Shown in pieces: positions 51,928-61,289 of a DNA stretch of 64,000 nt. Both the position numbers and the translations under genes were made by a program. How positions within the stretch are numbered: the first letter of the stretch is position 1; each line of letters opens with the position of its first letter. The notes under the pieces are model-generated. The model made no database searches and was not told the origin of the DNA. It saw nothing but the letters and a program-made list of their open reading frames with translations. Origin of the DNA: Candidatus Poribacteria bacterium (GTDB lineage Bacteria > Poribacteria > WGA-4E > WGA-3G); NCBI GenBank assembly GCA_028820635.1, contig JAPPIG010000051.1, positions 42,029 to 106,028 on the forward strand, in the 5' to 3' direction.

Positions 51928-54552
51928 ATGAGCGGCTTAAAAAATTTCACGTCTATTTTTATCTTTCGTTTAGTTAGTATTTCTATCTTTTCCTTTATTC
52001 TGAGTTTCGCTGTCTGGGCTGGTCAATCTACAGATACAACCTTTGGTCCCAAACCGGCTGATGAAACGCAACCCGTTGAATCCGCAGCAGTAGAACAAGA
52101 ATCTTCATCGGTTGATGAAACGTTTATGGTTAGAAAAATCGAGTTTAAAGGGGTACAATCACTCCGAAAGGAAATGCTGCAAACCCTCATTCAAACGCAA
52201 GTAGGGCAGGAAATATCAGATGAACTGTTAACGAAAGATATTGAAAGTCTTTACAAGGATACAGGTTTTTTCTTCGATATAGCCGTAGATGTACAAAATG
52301 CCGAAGATGGTGGATTTGAGGTTACCTTTCTGCTTGATGAAAGTCCTAAAGTAGAAGGGATTACCATTATTGGAAATGAAGAGTTGGACATTGGAAAACT
52401 AATGGATAGGATCACTTTACGGCGTTCAGAAATTTACAGTGACCGTCTTCGCTGGGAAAGCGAACGTGCAATCCGCAGTTTATATCACGAAAAGGGTTAT
52501 TATCTTGTAAGCATACAGGTCCACGATGATAGAAATGAAGAAAATAACACTACCCAAATAACATTTGAAATAGATGACGGGCCACGCGTTAGAATTACAG
52601 AAATTAACTTTATCGGAAATGATAAGGTTGACGCAAAAAAACTGCGTAAAAAGATGAAGACGCGTGTAGGCAAACATTTTGATGAAATATTGTTTGAAGA
52701 AGAAGATTTAAGTCTAAATCTACGTAATTACTACCAGGACCTTGGGTTCGCGCAAGTAAAGATTGAAGGACACACCAAGCGTTTTTCTGAGGATAAAACA
52801 GGTCTGATGCTTGATATAACGGTTGATGAGGGAGCCCAATATGTTGTGGGAACATATAACGTTCAGCTTGAGGCTGGAGAAAAAATCGTCTTTTCCGAAC
52901 AAAAAATCCGAGACATGTTAGACCCTGCTGAAGGCGAAAATTTTAACCGTGCTACTTTTGAAGAATCAATTCAGGAGCTGCAGCAAATATATTACGACAA
53001 AGGTTATCTACTTGCCGATGTAAATCCAATTCCGTTTTTTGATGAAGCAAACGCACTCGTCAACATCACCTTGCAAGTTAACCAGGGTGATGTTATAATT
53101 ATTGACGATGTACCAATCAGAGGATTAGCAAAAACGAAGGACTTTGTGATTAGGCGTGAACTGGATTGGTTGAATATCAAATCCGATGAATTGCTCGATG
53201 TCAAGGTTCTCCGCAAAGCACGGCAACGTCTCTTCCAGATGGGTCCATTTATTCGTGCTGTTGATTTCGTTCCCAGTGATACTGATAACGATAGCCGAAA
53301 GAATCTTGTTGTAAATATTGCTGAATCACCTACAACAGGAACACTTAGTGTCGGTGGTGGATATGGTAGCGAAGGCGGTATTTTTGGCACGGCGGAAGTC
53401 GGACAGCACAATCTATTTGGACGAGCTTACCGTGTACACCTAAAAGGTGAGTTAGGTACCCGCGACCACCATACAGCAGAAGCACGTTTTGGAACACCGT
53501 GGATATTCAGCACACCGACACGGCTTAATGCTCGTATATACAACAAGCGTCGGTTTCGTCGTTACTATACGGTGGGGACAATTCAAAATCAAAACTATCA
53601 AGACTATTTGCGTGACCGGTACGTTTGGGATACTCGTGGCGGATCTGTGTCCATTGGTCGTCCGATTGCTTTTGATATTGACGCATCTGTCAGGTTTCGA
53701 AACGACAGCACCAATAACGTAACTCAACAAGACTGGCTTATCTCGTTAGTAGATAAGCCGTTAAATGATGTTGTACGTGTAGTAGATGGGGTTGAAGTAA
53801 TTGAAGAAAAAGGGGCGTTAACGCTGGTAGATGAGTCAAGATTCAGAGGTAGAGATAAGGAGTCCATTAAGGAACAACTTCGGATCAAGTCCCTTGATAA
53901 AAATTCAGCAAAAGAATATTCTAATCGTTCAACAAGAAGTATTCTTTTTGCTGTGGGACGCGATACGCGGGATTACCGCACATCCCTTTACGATCCGATG
54001 GGTGGAAGTTCAAACACCATTTCCTATGAATATTCTGGCGGATTTTTGGGTGCTGACAACGAGTTCCAGAAGTATAGTGCGGACACCAGTTGGTTTTTTA
54101 ACCCTTGGTGGAATCATGTCTTTGCTGTCCATGCCCGGGCAAGTTATATGCAAAATAAAAGTGAGGATAACAGAGATCTTTTCTATGAGCGGTTTTATTT
54201 GGGCGGTGTTGATACAATCCGCGGTTATGAGGACTATGAAATTTATCCTGATCCTGATGAAACAAACATACCCAATCCTTTTGGCGGGAATAAAATGTTT
54301 TTTACCAACTTAGAGTATCGTATTCCTGTTTCACCACAACTCACAACTGCCGTTTTCTTTGATTTTGGGCAGGTGTGGGATGAAAGCATGCCAAATATTT
54401 TTAACCAAATTAATATAAAACGCGGGGCAGGTGTAGAAGCTCGTCTGCAAATGTTAGGCATGTTGGCTCGGTTTGGTTGGGGATACGGCTTTGATCGACA
54501 AAATCGACCACCGCAAGGTAGGTTTTACTTTACAATCGGTCCTGGTTTTTAA
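51928..54552 (+). CDS. bamA: Outer-membrane protein assembly factor BamA
   Basis: 874 residues. Signal peptide to about residue 31 (FSFILSFAVWA), five POTRA domains (IEFKGVQSLRKEMLQ; GITIIGNEELDIGKLMDRI; ITEINFIGNDKVDAKKLRKK and others), and a 16-strand barrel with the diagnostic L6 motif IRGYEDY. Ends FYFTIGPGF. Inserts beta-barrel proteins into the outer membrane. AAAGGAGGA site. Followed by skp and lpxD, the widely conserved bamA-skp-lpxD order. Confidence 0.97.
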   Translation: MSGLKNFTSIFIFRLVSISIFSFILSFAVWAGQSTDTTFGPKPADETQPVESAAVEQESSSVDETFMVRKIEFKGVQSLRKEMLQTLIQTQVGQEISDELLTKDIESLYKDTGFFFDIAVDVQNAEDGGFEVTFLLDESPKVEGITIIGNEELDIGKLMDRITLRRSEIYSDRLRWESERAIRSLYHEKGYYLVSIQVHDDRNEENNTTQITFEIDDGPRVRITEINFIGNDKVDAKKLRKKMKTRVGKHFDEILFEEEDLSLNLRNYYQDLGFAQVKIEGHTKRFSEDKTGLMLDITVDEGAQYVVGTYNVQLEAGEKIVFSEQKIRDMLDPAEGENFNRATFEESIQELQQIYYDKGYLLADVNPIPFFDEANALVNITLQVNQGDVIIIDDVPIRGLAKTKDFVIRRELDWLNIKSDELLDVKVLRKARQRLFQMGPFIRAVDFVPSDTDNDSRKNLVVNIAESPTTGTLSVGGGYGSEGGIFGTAEVGQHNLFGRAYRVHLKGELGTRDHHTAEARFGTPWIFSTPTRLNARIYNKRRFRRYYTVGTIQNQNYQDYLRDRYVWDTRGGSVSIGRPIAFDIDASVRFRNDSTNNVTQQDWLISLVDKPLNDVVRVVDGVEVIEEKGALTLVDESRFRGRDKESIKEQLRIKSLDKNSAKEYSNRSTRSILFAVGRDTRDYRTSLYDPMGGSSNTISYEYSGGFLGADNEFQKYSADTSWFFNPWWNHVFAVHARASYMQNKSEDNRDLFYERFYLGGVDTIRGYEDYEIYPDPDETNIPNPFGGNKMFFTNLEYRIPVSPQLTTAVFFDFGQVWDESMPNIFNQINIKRGAGVEARLQMLGMLARFGWGYGFDRQNRPPQGRFYFTIGPGF

Positions 54553-54585
54553 TAATATTACCTATAACCTCTCTCATAAATCATT

Positions 54586-54661
54586 TGTAGGGCGAGGTCC
54601 CTGTGCCTCGCCATGTATTGAGGATGGAACAACGGACGGGCACAGGGACCCGCCCCTACAA
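54586..54661. repeat. Palindromic repeat, family C
   Basis: TGTAGGGCGAGGTCCCTGTG followed by CCTCGCC (54586-54612), facing GGGCACAGGGACCCGCCCCT followed by ACA (54638-54660). The first arm matches 17231-17254 in reverse. Sits between bamA and skp. Confidence 0.7.
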
Positions 54662-54810
54662 TATGAATGAGCGTTAGATAAAACAGAGCAAAACCTAATA
54701 AATCTGATTTATGTGATATGCTCTAATAATTGTTCTGAAAACAATGATTACATCAATACCATAGTAATACGAATTAGATGCAATTTCGTTTTATTAAAAA
54801 AGGAAAAATT

Positions 54811-55380
54811 ATGAAAAAACTTGTGTTTATAACATTTTCAATGGTGCTCTTAGTCGGCTTAATGGCAGGGAGTATCGGTACAGAAACGTTCAAATTGGGT
54901 GTAGTTGATAGCAACCGCGTTTTACTAAATTATCAAAAAGCAATTGAAACTGACAAAATTCTCAAAGATGCCGAGAAGCGCTTGAAAGAGAAACTTGATA
55001 TTAAAGGTGAAGAAATTAGAACCCTGAGAGAGAAAAAAACAAAATCAGAACTTTTTCTTGAACAACCAAAAATTGCTGAATTACAGAAACAAATTGAACA
55101 AAAAACGATAGAACATCAGCAAGAGTTTGAACGAGGCAGACAAGCTCTCTTGGAAAAGAACCAAGAACTGATGACACCTATTTTTAAAGAACTTGAAGAA
55201 CTTATCATTAAAGTTGGCAAAGAAGAAAAATATGATCTCATTATTGATAAACAAGCTACTCTCTATTTTAATGAGAAATACGATATAACTGATGAACTCA
55301 TAAAATTAATTAACGCCAATGCCGAGAAGGCAGAACCGAAAAAAGAAAATGCCGAAACTTCAACTGAGAATGCGAAATAA
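54811..55380 (+). CDS. skp: OmpH/Skp-family periplasmic chaperone
   Basis: 189 residues. Signal peptide MKKLVFITFSMVLLVGLMAG, then FKLGVVDSNRVLLNYQKAIE and a long helical, coiled-coil body (AELQKQIEQKTIEHQQEFER), and IDKQATLYFNEKYDITDELI. Ends in an acidic/lysine tail. Carries unfolded outer-membrane proteins to BamA. ATG 54811 with AAAGGA is chosen over 54778 because it begins the signal peptide. Confidence 0.92.
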   Translation: MKKLVFITFSMVLLVGLMAGSIGTETFKLGVVDSNRVLLNYQKAIETDKILKDAEKRLKEKLDIKGEEIRTLREKKTKSELFLEQPKIAELQKQIEQKTIEHQQEFERGRQALLEKNQELMTPIFKELEELIIKVGKEEKYDLIIDKQATLYFNEKYDITDELIKLINANAEKAEPKKENAETSTENAK

Positions 55381-55467
55381 ATTCTATTTATATCAACAAG
55401 GTATTTAGGTTTAGTTCTAAAACCTATGCCCGAATGTTACACTGTAACTCGCCCGAATGAGGAATAT

Positions 55468-56526
55468 ATGCGTATGAAACTAAAGGATATTTGTGATCAC
55501 TTAGACGGTGAACTCTCTGGTGATGGTGAGATAGAAATTACAGGTGTTTCTGGCATTAAAGAGGCGGTACCAAGTCAGATAACTTTTGTAGCTAATTCAA
55601 AATATCTGGGTGCTATTGCGACAACACAAGCCTCTGCGATCATAATCGGGCGTGGAGTTTCTGGAAATGGAAAACCGACTATCTGTGTTGATAATCCATA
55701 TTGGGCATTTGTCAAAGTTTTGGAATTATTTGCTTGGGATACGGGAAAACAGACACAATCGGGCATTCATGCAACTGCCATTATAGGTGAGAACGTCACA
55801 TTGGGAGAAGGTGTCACGATTCAAGCTCACAGCGTTATAGGTGACAATGTTGAGATAGGTAATGACACCGTAATTATGCCGCTTGTATATATCGGCTCTG
55901 ACAGTAAAATTGGATGCGACGGCTTAATCTATTCACACGTAAGCATTCGCGAAAACGTGACCATTGGAGATCGTGTAATTATCCACTGTGGTGCAGTGAT
56001 TGGCAGCGATGGCTTTGGTTTCACGCCCGATCCTACCAACCATAGCCCGTATAAAATCCCACAAATCGGCACAGTCGTTGTTGAAGACGATGTTGAAATT
56101 GGTGCTAATACCACAATTGATAGGGCAACGCTCTCTGAAACACTTATCAAAAGCGGAACGAAACTTGATAATCTCGTTCAAATTGCACACAACGTTGTTG
56201 TTGGAAAAGATTGTTGCTTAGCGGCACAATCTGGAATTGCTGGGAGTGCTATCCTGGGTGATCGGGTAAACATTGCTGGACAATCTGGCGTGATTGGACA
56301 TCTAACTCTTGGGGAAAATAGTGTGCTTTACGCTAAATCTGCTGTGACAAAAGATATGCCACCCGGTAGTCAACTTTCTGGATTTCCTGCCAGACCACAT
56401 AAACAAGAGTTGCGACTTCAAGCCTCCATCCGAAAATTACCTGAACTGCTACAAGATTACACCCAACTCCAGAAACGGGTTGAGGAATTAGAAGCGAAAC
56501 TGCAAGAACTTGAAGACCAACCATAA
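55468..56526 (+). CDS. lpxD: UDP-3-O-acylglucosamine N-acyltransferase
   Basis: 352-353 residues. N-terminal uridine-binding domain (LKDICDHLDGELSGDGEIEI, QITFVANSKYLGAIATTQAS), then left-handed beta-helix hexapeptide repeats (HATAIIGENVTLGEGVTIQA and following, with IGSDGFGFTPD and VQIAHNVVVGKDC), and a C-terminal helix. Third step of lipid A synthesis, so this cell should make LPS. ATG 55468 has GAGGA 5 bases upstream; the frame is open from 55426. Confidence 0.95.
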   Translation: MRMKLKDICDHLDGELSGDGEIEITGVSGIKEAVPSQITFVANSKYLGAIATTQASAIIIGRGVSGNGKPTICVDNPYWAFVKVLELFAWDTGKQTQSGIHATAIIGENVTLGEGVTIQAHSVIGDNVEIGNDTVIMPLVYIGSDSKIGCDGLIYSHVSIRENVTIGDRVIIHCGAVIGSDGFGFTPDPTNHSPYKIPQIGTVVVEDDVEIGANTTIDRATLSETLIKSGTKLDNLVQIAHNVVVGKDCCLAAQSGIAGSAILGDRVNIAGQSGVIGHLTLGENSVLYAKSAVTKDMPPGSQLSGFPARPHKQELRLQASIRKLPELLQDYTQLQKRVEELEAKLQELEDQP

Positions 56527-56600
56527 TAGATTCTGCCACAACTCTCCCAATTCTATCACACAAAGATTTACCAATTTACTTACCCGTTTTACATCACAGC

Positions 56601-56626
56601 GGAGGGACAAGTGAAAACTTGTCTTA
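56601..56626 (+). promoter_or_regulatory. Ribosome-binding site with an intervening GNRA hairpin
   Basis: GGAGGG at 56601-56606 is directly followed by ACAAGT-GAAA-ACTTGT (56607-56622), a 6-bp stem closed by a GAAA tetraloop, then CTTA and ATG 56627. In linear distance the site is too far (20 bases), but with the stem folded the spacing is about 4 bases. Confidence 0.45.
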
Positions 56627-57871
56627 ATGAGATCGTTGATAAACTACGATAAGTTGATCACATTCTTGGAAGTAGTTGACCCAAACGCTGAAGAAGTGCT
56701 TCATTTTAAACAGGCATACCGTTCCTATTCCGAGACAAGGGTATGGCAACAAACTTATCAGGTCTTTATTTCTGGGTGGGAAAATATAGATGGTGCTATG
56801 CTGGTAAAACCAGAGGATACATTAGATGTCGACTATAGAGTTTACCTAACTGCTACAACTGAACGAAGTTTAAGGGAACTACTGCTTGCCTTTCCAAGGC
56901 GATGTGTAGGAATGTTCCACATCGCTGAAGAATGGATAGAAGAAAGAATTGGAGACATATTGGAAGGGGACTTTATTCATACGGATTCGAGGAAATATTT
57001 TCGCGGTATCAAACGAGGAAGTCATACTAAAGCGGAACAACGAGTTGTTTCTAAAAGAAAAGACGAAATCGCAGCCCATATTCGTAAATTAGCATCCTTA
57101 AGAGGCAAATTTGAACATTCACAATTCGTTATTGAAGGGGAAATGATGGTAGAACGTGCTATTGCAGACGGACTACCGATTGAAACAATTCTCTATACTG
57201 CAGACTTTGTTTCAACATCTGATGGGAAAAAATTTATAAAACGGGTATTCGATGAGAATTTGTCTTGCTATCTGGTTAATGACGGTGTAATGGGTTCAGT
57301 CACAACAACGCGTCCCGTGCCTTCAATAGTTGCTTCGGTACATCTCAACTATCCACTCTTTTTGTCTGAATCTGGACAACTTAATTTTCACTTTAGTCGA
57401 AACTGCATTTTGCTTATCGCGGAAAATGTTCGGAATCCTGATAATCTGGGAATGACATTACGGACTGCTGATGCAGCAGGTGTATCCGCAGTTTTACTCA
57501 GTGGTAATGGAGCAAGTCCATTTCATAAGAACTGCATACGCGCCTCGCGCGGTGCTGTTGGACGTCTGCCTATGTTCCAGACACCAAAAACAAATTTGGC
57601 GATTGAGCAACTAAAATTATCAGGATGGAGAGTAATCGGTGCTACAGCCAAAGCCGAAAATGACCTCTATACTATGGAATATACCTCTCCGACTGCAATT
57701 GTTGTCGGTAACGAAAATACAGGATTATCGGATGAAACGCGCGAGTGCTGCACGGACTTAGTTCGTATTCCTATGGCAGCTGGACAATCCTCCTTAAATG
57801 TTGGCGTAGCAGCGGGTGTTTTACTTTTTGAATTAAGTAGGCAAAAACGAAGCATCATGACTTCAATTTGA
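56627..57871 (+). CDS. SpoU/TrmH-family RNA 2'-O-methyltransferase with N-terminal extension
   Basis: 414 residues. Residues about 155-410 are a SpoU-type enzyme: substrate-binding domain (HSQFVIEGEMMVERAIADGL), then motif 1 ENVRNPDNLGMTLRTADAAG, motif 2 PTAIVVGNENTGLSDE and motif 3 IPMAAGQSSLNVGVAAGVLL. The first 130-150 residues (YDKLITFLEVVDPNAEEVLH and onward) are an added domain that I do not recognise. Target RNA unknown (rRNA or tRNA ribose). Confidence 0.88.
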   Translation: MRSLINYDKLITFLEVVDPNAEEVLHFKQAYRSYSETRVWQQTYQVFISGWENIDGAMLVKPEDTLDVDYRVYLTATTERSLRELLLAFPRRCVGMFHIAEEWIEERIGDILEGDFIHTDSRKYFRGIKRGSHTKAEQRVVSKRKDEIAAHIRKLASLRGKFEHSQFVIEGEMMVERAIADGLPIETILYTADFVSTSDGKKFIKRVFDENLSCYLVNDGVMGSVTTTRPVPSIVASVHLNYPLFLSESGQLNFHFSRNCILLIAENVRNPDNLGMTLRTADAAGVSAVLLSGNGASPFHKNCIRASRGAVGRLPMFQTPKTNLAIEQLKLSGWRVIGATAKAENDLYTMEYTSPTAIVVGNENTGLSDETRECCTDLVRIPMAAGQSSLNVGVAAGVLLFELSRQKRSIMTSI

Positions 57872-57896
57872 CAAATTGCTCAGACGGTGGTAAAAT
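57868..57896 (+). promoter_or_regulatory. Promoter of grpE-dnaJ(-prmA)
   Basis: TTGACA (57868-57873), overlapping the stop codon of the methyltransferase gene, 17-base spacer, TAAAAT (57891-57896). A housekeeping-type promoter; no CIRCE or heat-shock sigma consensus is visible. Confidence 0.65.
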
Positions 57897-57955
57897 TGTT
57901 TAGTTTTGGAGACACGTAAAAGAATTCACTGAGAAAGAAAAAGAGGTAATTCGTA

Positions 57956-58693
57956 ATGTCTGAAAATAATGAGGTAGTAATAGAAGTAGAAACAGAAACA
58001 GAAAATATCAAAAAACCAGATTTTCTTATTGACGAGGCTGAAGAAGAAACGGATGCGTCTGATGAAGTGGACGCGGAGGCAGAGGGACGCACAATAGAAA
58101 CTGTTGAAGCAGAACTTGAGGCACTCAAAGAAGACTTAAAAAAACAACTTGAAGCAGTTGCCGAAACTGAACGTGAGCAATATGAGGAAGAACGAGAACG
58201 TTTGCTACGAACTGCTGCTGAAGCCGAAAATTCAAAAAGACGGACTGAAACCGAAGCACAGAAACAGCTTAAATTCGCTAACAAAAACATTATAGAAAGT
58301 CTGATTCCGGTGTTAGATAGTTTTGAAGCAGCGATTAAAAGTGTTGATGGAAAAATTGAATCGAGTGAGACTTCATCAGATTTCTCAAACTTTAGTGAAG
58401 GGGTGCAATTAGTTCATAAACAACTCTTGGATGTACTAAAGATACATGGCCTCATAGCAATTGAAGCAGCGGTTGGTGCCCCGTTTGATCCGAACCAACA
58501 CGAAGCAGTCTTTGCTACTGAATCCGAAGAAGTCCCAGATGGAAATGTAATAGAAGAATTCAGATGTGGTTACCAATTGCATGACCAAGTTCTTCGTGCC
58601 GCACAAGTTGTGGTTTCTAAAGGGAAAATTGAACAGCAGCCTTCTTCTGAAGATAGTGAGGGACAAGAAACTGAAGACACAACAGAAAAATAA
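57956..58693 (+). CDS. grpE: Nucleotide exchange factor GrpE
   Basis: 245 residues. Acidic N-terminal stretch and long helix (ELEALKEDLKKQLEAVAETE), RTAAEAENSKRRTETEAQKQ, then the beta-domain end GAPFDPNQHEAVFATESEEV and VIEEFRCGYQLHDQVLRAAQ. Releases ADP from DnaK. The acidic N- and C-terminal extensions make it longer than the usual 190-200. AAAGAGGT lies before the ATG. Operon with dnaJ (34-base gap). Confidence 0.95.
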   Translation: MSENNEVVIEVETETENIKKPDFLIDEAEEETDASDEVDAEAEGRTIETVEAELEALKEDLKKQLEAVAETEREQYEEERERLLRTAAEAENSKRRTETEAQKQLKFANKNIIESLIPVLDSFEAAIKSVDGKIESSETSSDFSNFSEGVQLVHKQLLDVLKIHGLIAIEAAVGAPFDPNQHEAVFATESEEVPDGNVIEEFRCGYQLHDQVLRAAQVVVSKGKIEQQPSSEDSEGQETEDTTEK

Positions 58694-58727
58694 GCAAAAT
58701 TTTACTACAGTGTAGGTAGGAAAACAG

Positions 58728-59843
58728 ATGGTTCAAAAACGGGATTATTATGATATTCTTGATGTAGGCAGAGATGCTGATGAAGATGAAATTAAGAAGG
58801 CTTACCGAAAGTTAGCGATTAAATATCATCCAGATAAAAATCCAGATAATAAAGAAGCTGAGGAAAAGTTCAAAGAAGCCACCGAAGCTTACGATGTGTT
58901 GCGGACACCTGAAAAGCGTCAACGTTACGATCAATTTGGGCATGCTGGACTTGAAGGCACTTCAAGCGGCTTCGATTTTGGTGTTAACCTTGATGATATT
59001 TTCAGCGAAGTCTTCGGAGACGTTTTTGGCGGATTCGGTAGAACACAAAATAGACCTAAGCAAGGACGCAGCCTACAATATCCCCTTGAAATCTCACTTG
59101 AAGATGCGTTCAATGGCAAAGAAGTAACAATTGAAGTGCCTCGTATTGAATCTTGTCCAGAATGTAAGGGAAGCGGCGCAGAAAGAGGGACAACTGTTGA
59201 AACGTGTCCACAGTGTTATGGAAGGGGACAGATAACTCAATCTCAAGGTTTTTTCACTATGTCCCGACCCTGTCCACGCTGCCGGGGTGAGGGAGAAATT
59301 ATCCAAAATCCATGCCGAAATTGTAATGGACAAGGACGAATTAGAGTAAAACGTGAATTAAAACTGAAAATTGATAAGGGTGTTGATAACGGCATTGAAT
59401 ACCGATTGCAAGGAGAAGGTGAAGCTGGAACATTGGGTGGTCCGCCTGGTAATTTACACGTTGTTATTCATATCCAACCGCATCAACAATTTAGTCGTGA
59501 TGGGAACGATCTGATCACTTCCGCAAAAATATCGTTTGCACAAGCAGCACTTGGTAGCACAATCGAAATTAATAGTCTTGAAGGTCCAGAAAAACTAAAT
59601 ATCCCTGCCGGTACGCAGTACGGAGATCAGTTACGTATACACGGCAAAGGCATGCCAAAGTATAGAAGCTCAAGTTTCGGAGACCTCATTGTGAAGATCG
59701 GAATTGTAACACCAAAAAATCTCAATGAACAGCAGCGAAAACTTTTAGAACAATTTGCTGAACTACAAGATGAATCCGTTGAATCTGGACAAAAAGGATT
59801 TTGGGATAAGCTTTTTCATCACGATGATGACGAGAAAAAATAA
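58728..59843 (+). CDS. dnaJ: Chaperone DnaJ (Hsp40)
   Basis: 371 residues. J domain with HPD (AIKYHPDKNPDNKEAEEKF), Gly/Phe region, four CxxCxGxG zinc motifs (CPECKGSG, CPQCYGRG, CPRCRGEG, CRNCNGQG), then the C-terminal substrate-binding domains. Delivers clients to DnaK and stimulates its ATPase. GTAGGA site before the ATG. Confidence 0.98.
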   Translation: MVQKRDYYDILDVGRDADEDEIKKAYRKLAIKYHPDKNPDNKEAEEKFKEATEAYDVLRTPEKRQRYDQFGHAGLEGTSSGFDFGVNLDDIFSEVFGDVFGGFGRTQNRPKQGRSLQYPLEISLEDAFNGKEVTIEVPRIESCPECKGSGAERGTTVETCPQCYGRGQITQSQGFFTMSRPCPRCRGEGEIIQNPCRNCNGQGRIRVKRELKLKIDKGVDNGIEYRLQGEGEAGTLGGPPGNLHVVIHIQPHQQFSRDGNDLITSAKISFAQAALGSTIEINSLEGPEKLNIPAGTQYGDQLRIHGKGMPKYRSSSFGDLIVKIGIVTPKNLNEQQRKLLEQFAELQDESVESGQKGFWDKLFHHDDDEKK

Positions 59844-59880
59844 GAATCTGGTATCTGGAAGTTAAAAAAACAGCATATTT

Positions 59881-60795
59881 ATGAATTGGGCGCGGATTAC
59901 CGTAACGACTTCTGACGATGCATCTGAAGCCGTTGCAAACTACCTCTTTGAAATGGATGCTTTCGGGGTTGAGTTAAAAGATGCTGCCAATTCAACAACT
60001 TCGCTCATTGCATATTATCCACTGGACGACCGCGTAAACACAAGAGTAGAGAAACTAAAAGATTTTCTTTCTAAACTCCCAACGTGGGGTATCCAAGCAC
60101 ATCCTGCGAAAATTGACTTAAAACGCGTTGAATCTGAAGAGTGGACAGAAGCGTGGAAGTCATCTTTCCCACCCCAACGAATAGGAAAACGTCTGCTAAT
60201 TGCCCCGACATGGCATGATATTTCCCCTGACGAGACAGATATTCTAATTCGCCTTGATCCCGGCATGGCATTTGGAACTGGTTACCATCCGACCACACGT
60301 TTGTGCTTGGAAATGTTGGAGCAAACGATTAAGCCAGATCAACAAGTCGCTGATATCGGAACAGGTTCGGGTATACTCGCAATTGCCGCTATAAAGTTAG
60401 GTGCAAAACATGTTGATGCGATTGAACTTGACCCGACAGCAATTCCTGTGGCAGAAACAAACTTTACAATTAATGGTGTTACAGAACAGATCAGTTTGTC
60501 CCAAGGCGATGGAATTAAGGTAGTCCAAGACAAATATCATCTAATTGTTGGCAATATTCTTACAAAGGCAATTCTTCCGATAATACCCTATTGTCCGTCG
60601 CGATTGCACCCTGAAGGACAGATTATTTTTTCTGGAATTTTGGAATCAGAACTAAAACAGGTTCAGGAGGTATTAGAGGAGTACGGATTGCAATGCATCC
60701 ATGTGACGCGCGAAGCAGAAGCGGAAGTGATGTGGACAGCACTTAGGGCGCAGCTTGCAAGCCCATATTACGAATCAGCGAGATTCTTTGGCTAA
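59881..60795 (+). CDS. prmA: Ribosomal protein L11 methyltransferase
   Basis: 304 residues. WARITVTTSDDASEAVANYL at the N-terminus, RLDPGMAFGTGYHPTTRLCL, and the SAM-binding VADIGTGSGILAIAAIKLGA then HLIVGNILTKAILPIIPYC. Trimethylates L11 on the 50S subunit. It follows dnaJ by 37 bases (common grpE-dnaJ-prmA order). Its last 21 bases overlap the convergent small cytochrome gene. No clear Shine-Dalgarno. Confidence 0.94.
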   Translation: MNWARITVTTSDDASEAVANYLFEMDAFGVELKDAANSTTSLIAYYPLDDRVNTRVEKLKDFLSKLPTWGIQAHPAKIDLKRVESEEWTEAWKSSFPPQRIGKRLLIAPTWHDISPDETDILIRLDPGMAFGTGYHPTTRLCLEMLEQTIKPDQQVADIGTGSGILAIAAIKLGAKHVDAIELDPTAIPVAETNFTINGVTEQISLSQGDGIKVVQDKYHLIVGNILTKAILPIIPYCPSRLHPEGQIIFSGILESELKQVQEVLEEYGLQCIHVTREAEAEVMWTALRAQLASPYYESARFFG

Positions 60796-61032
60796 TCCGT
60801 GGCAGAGATTGCATCTACCAAGATTGAGGTGTGGCATTGTCGGTGATTTTTCGTCACCTTTCAAATGGCATTTCAGGCATGCAGCATCTTCAGATGATTC
60901 CCGATGCACCTCAATGTTTGAACGTGCAGGTGCAGCATTAAAAAATAGAATTACCATTACGATCGCAAAAATAATACCAATAACGAAGACGATGTAAAAT
61001 AGCACCTTTGGATCAGCTTGTTCGGTTGGCAT
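60775..61032 (-). CDS. Small membrane-anchored di-haem c-type protein
   Basis: 85 residues. One membrane helix (VLFYIVFVIGIIFAIVMVIL) followed by an outward domain with two haem-binding motifs, CLKCH and CNLCH. Unknown family; resembles short NapC/NirT- or cytochrome c7-like electron carriers. ATG 61032 is chosen as the best start (TTG 61071 is open). No strong ribosome-binding site, but GGAG lies 15 bases upstream. Its 3' end overlaps prmA by 21 bases on the other strand. Confidence 0.7.
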   Translation of the reverse strand: MPTEQADPKVLFYIVFVIGIIFAIVMVILFFNAAPARSNIEVHRESSEDAACLKCHLKGDEKSPTMPHLNLGRCNLCHGLAKESR

Positions 61033-61174
61033 ATAAAATAAATAGACTCCGAATCTATGGTAATTACTCAACTAATAGGATACCTTAAAATCAGTTGTAC
61101 TGCAAATAAAAATAGAAGTTGGATAATTATACCATTTCTAATTGATAAAGTATCATTCCAATTTTGAGTTTCTT

Positions 61175-61218
61175 TGTAGGAGCGACCTCCTGGTCGCGAC
61201 CAGGAGGTCGCTCCTACA
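61175..61218. repeat. 44-bp perfect palindrome, family A
   Basis: The left arm TGTAGGAGCGACCTCCTGGT plus CG is followed without loop by its exact reverse complement. Half copies occur at 63781-63807, 41529-41592, 9083-9152 and 48643-48703. Located in the 257-base gap between two leftward genes. Confidence 0.9.
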
Positions 61219-61289
61219 GAAGAAAATATTGCATTCTTCCAACCGATTTTCTAAATAATGTTATATCATTATTTAGAATTGGTATTAGG

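Noticed and set aside
53831-54313. 160-residue rightward ORF inside bamA
   Set aside because: Out-of-frame shadow of the BamA barrel with no independent signals.
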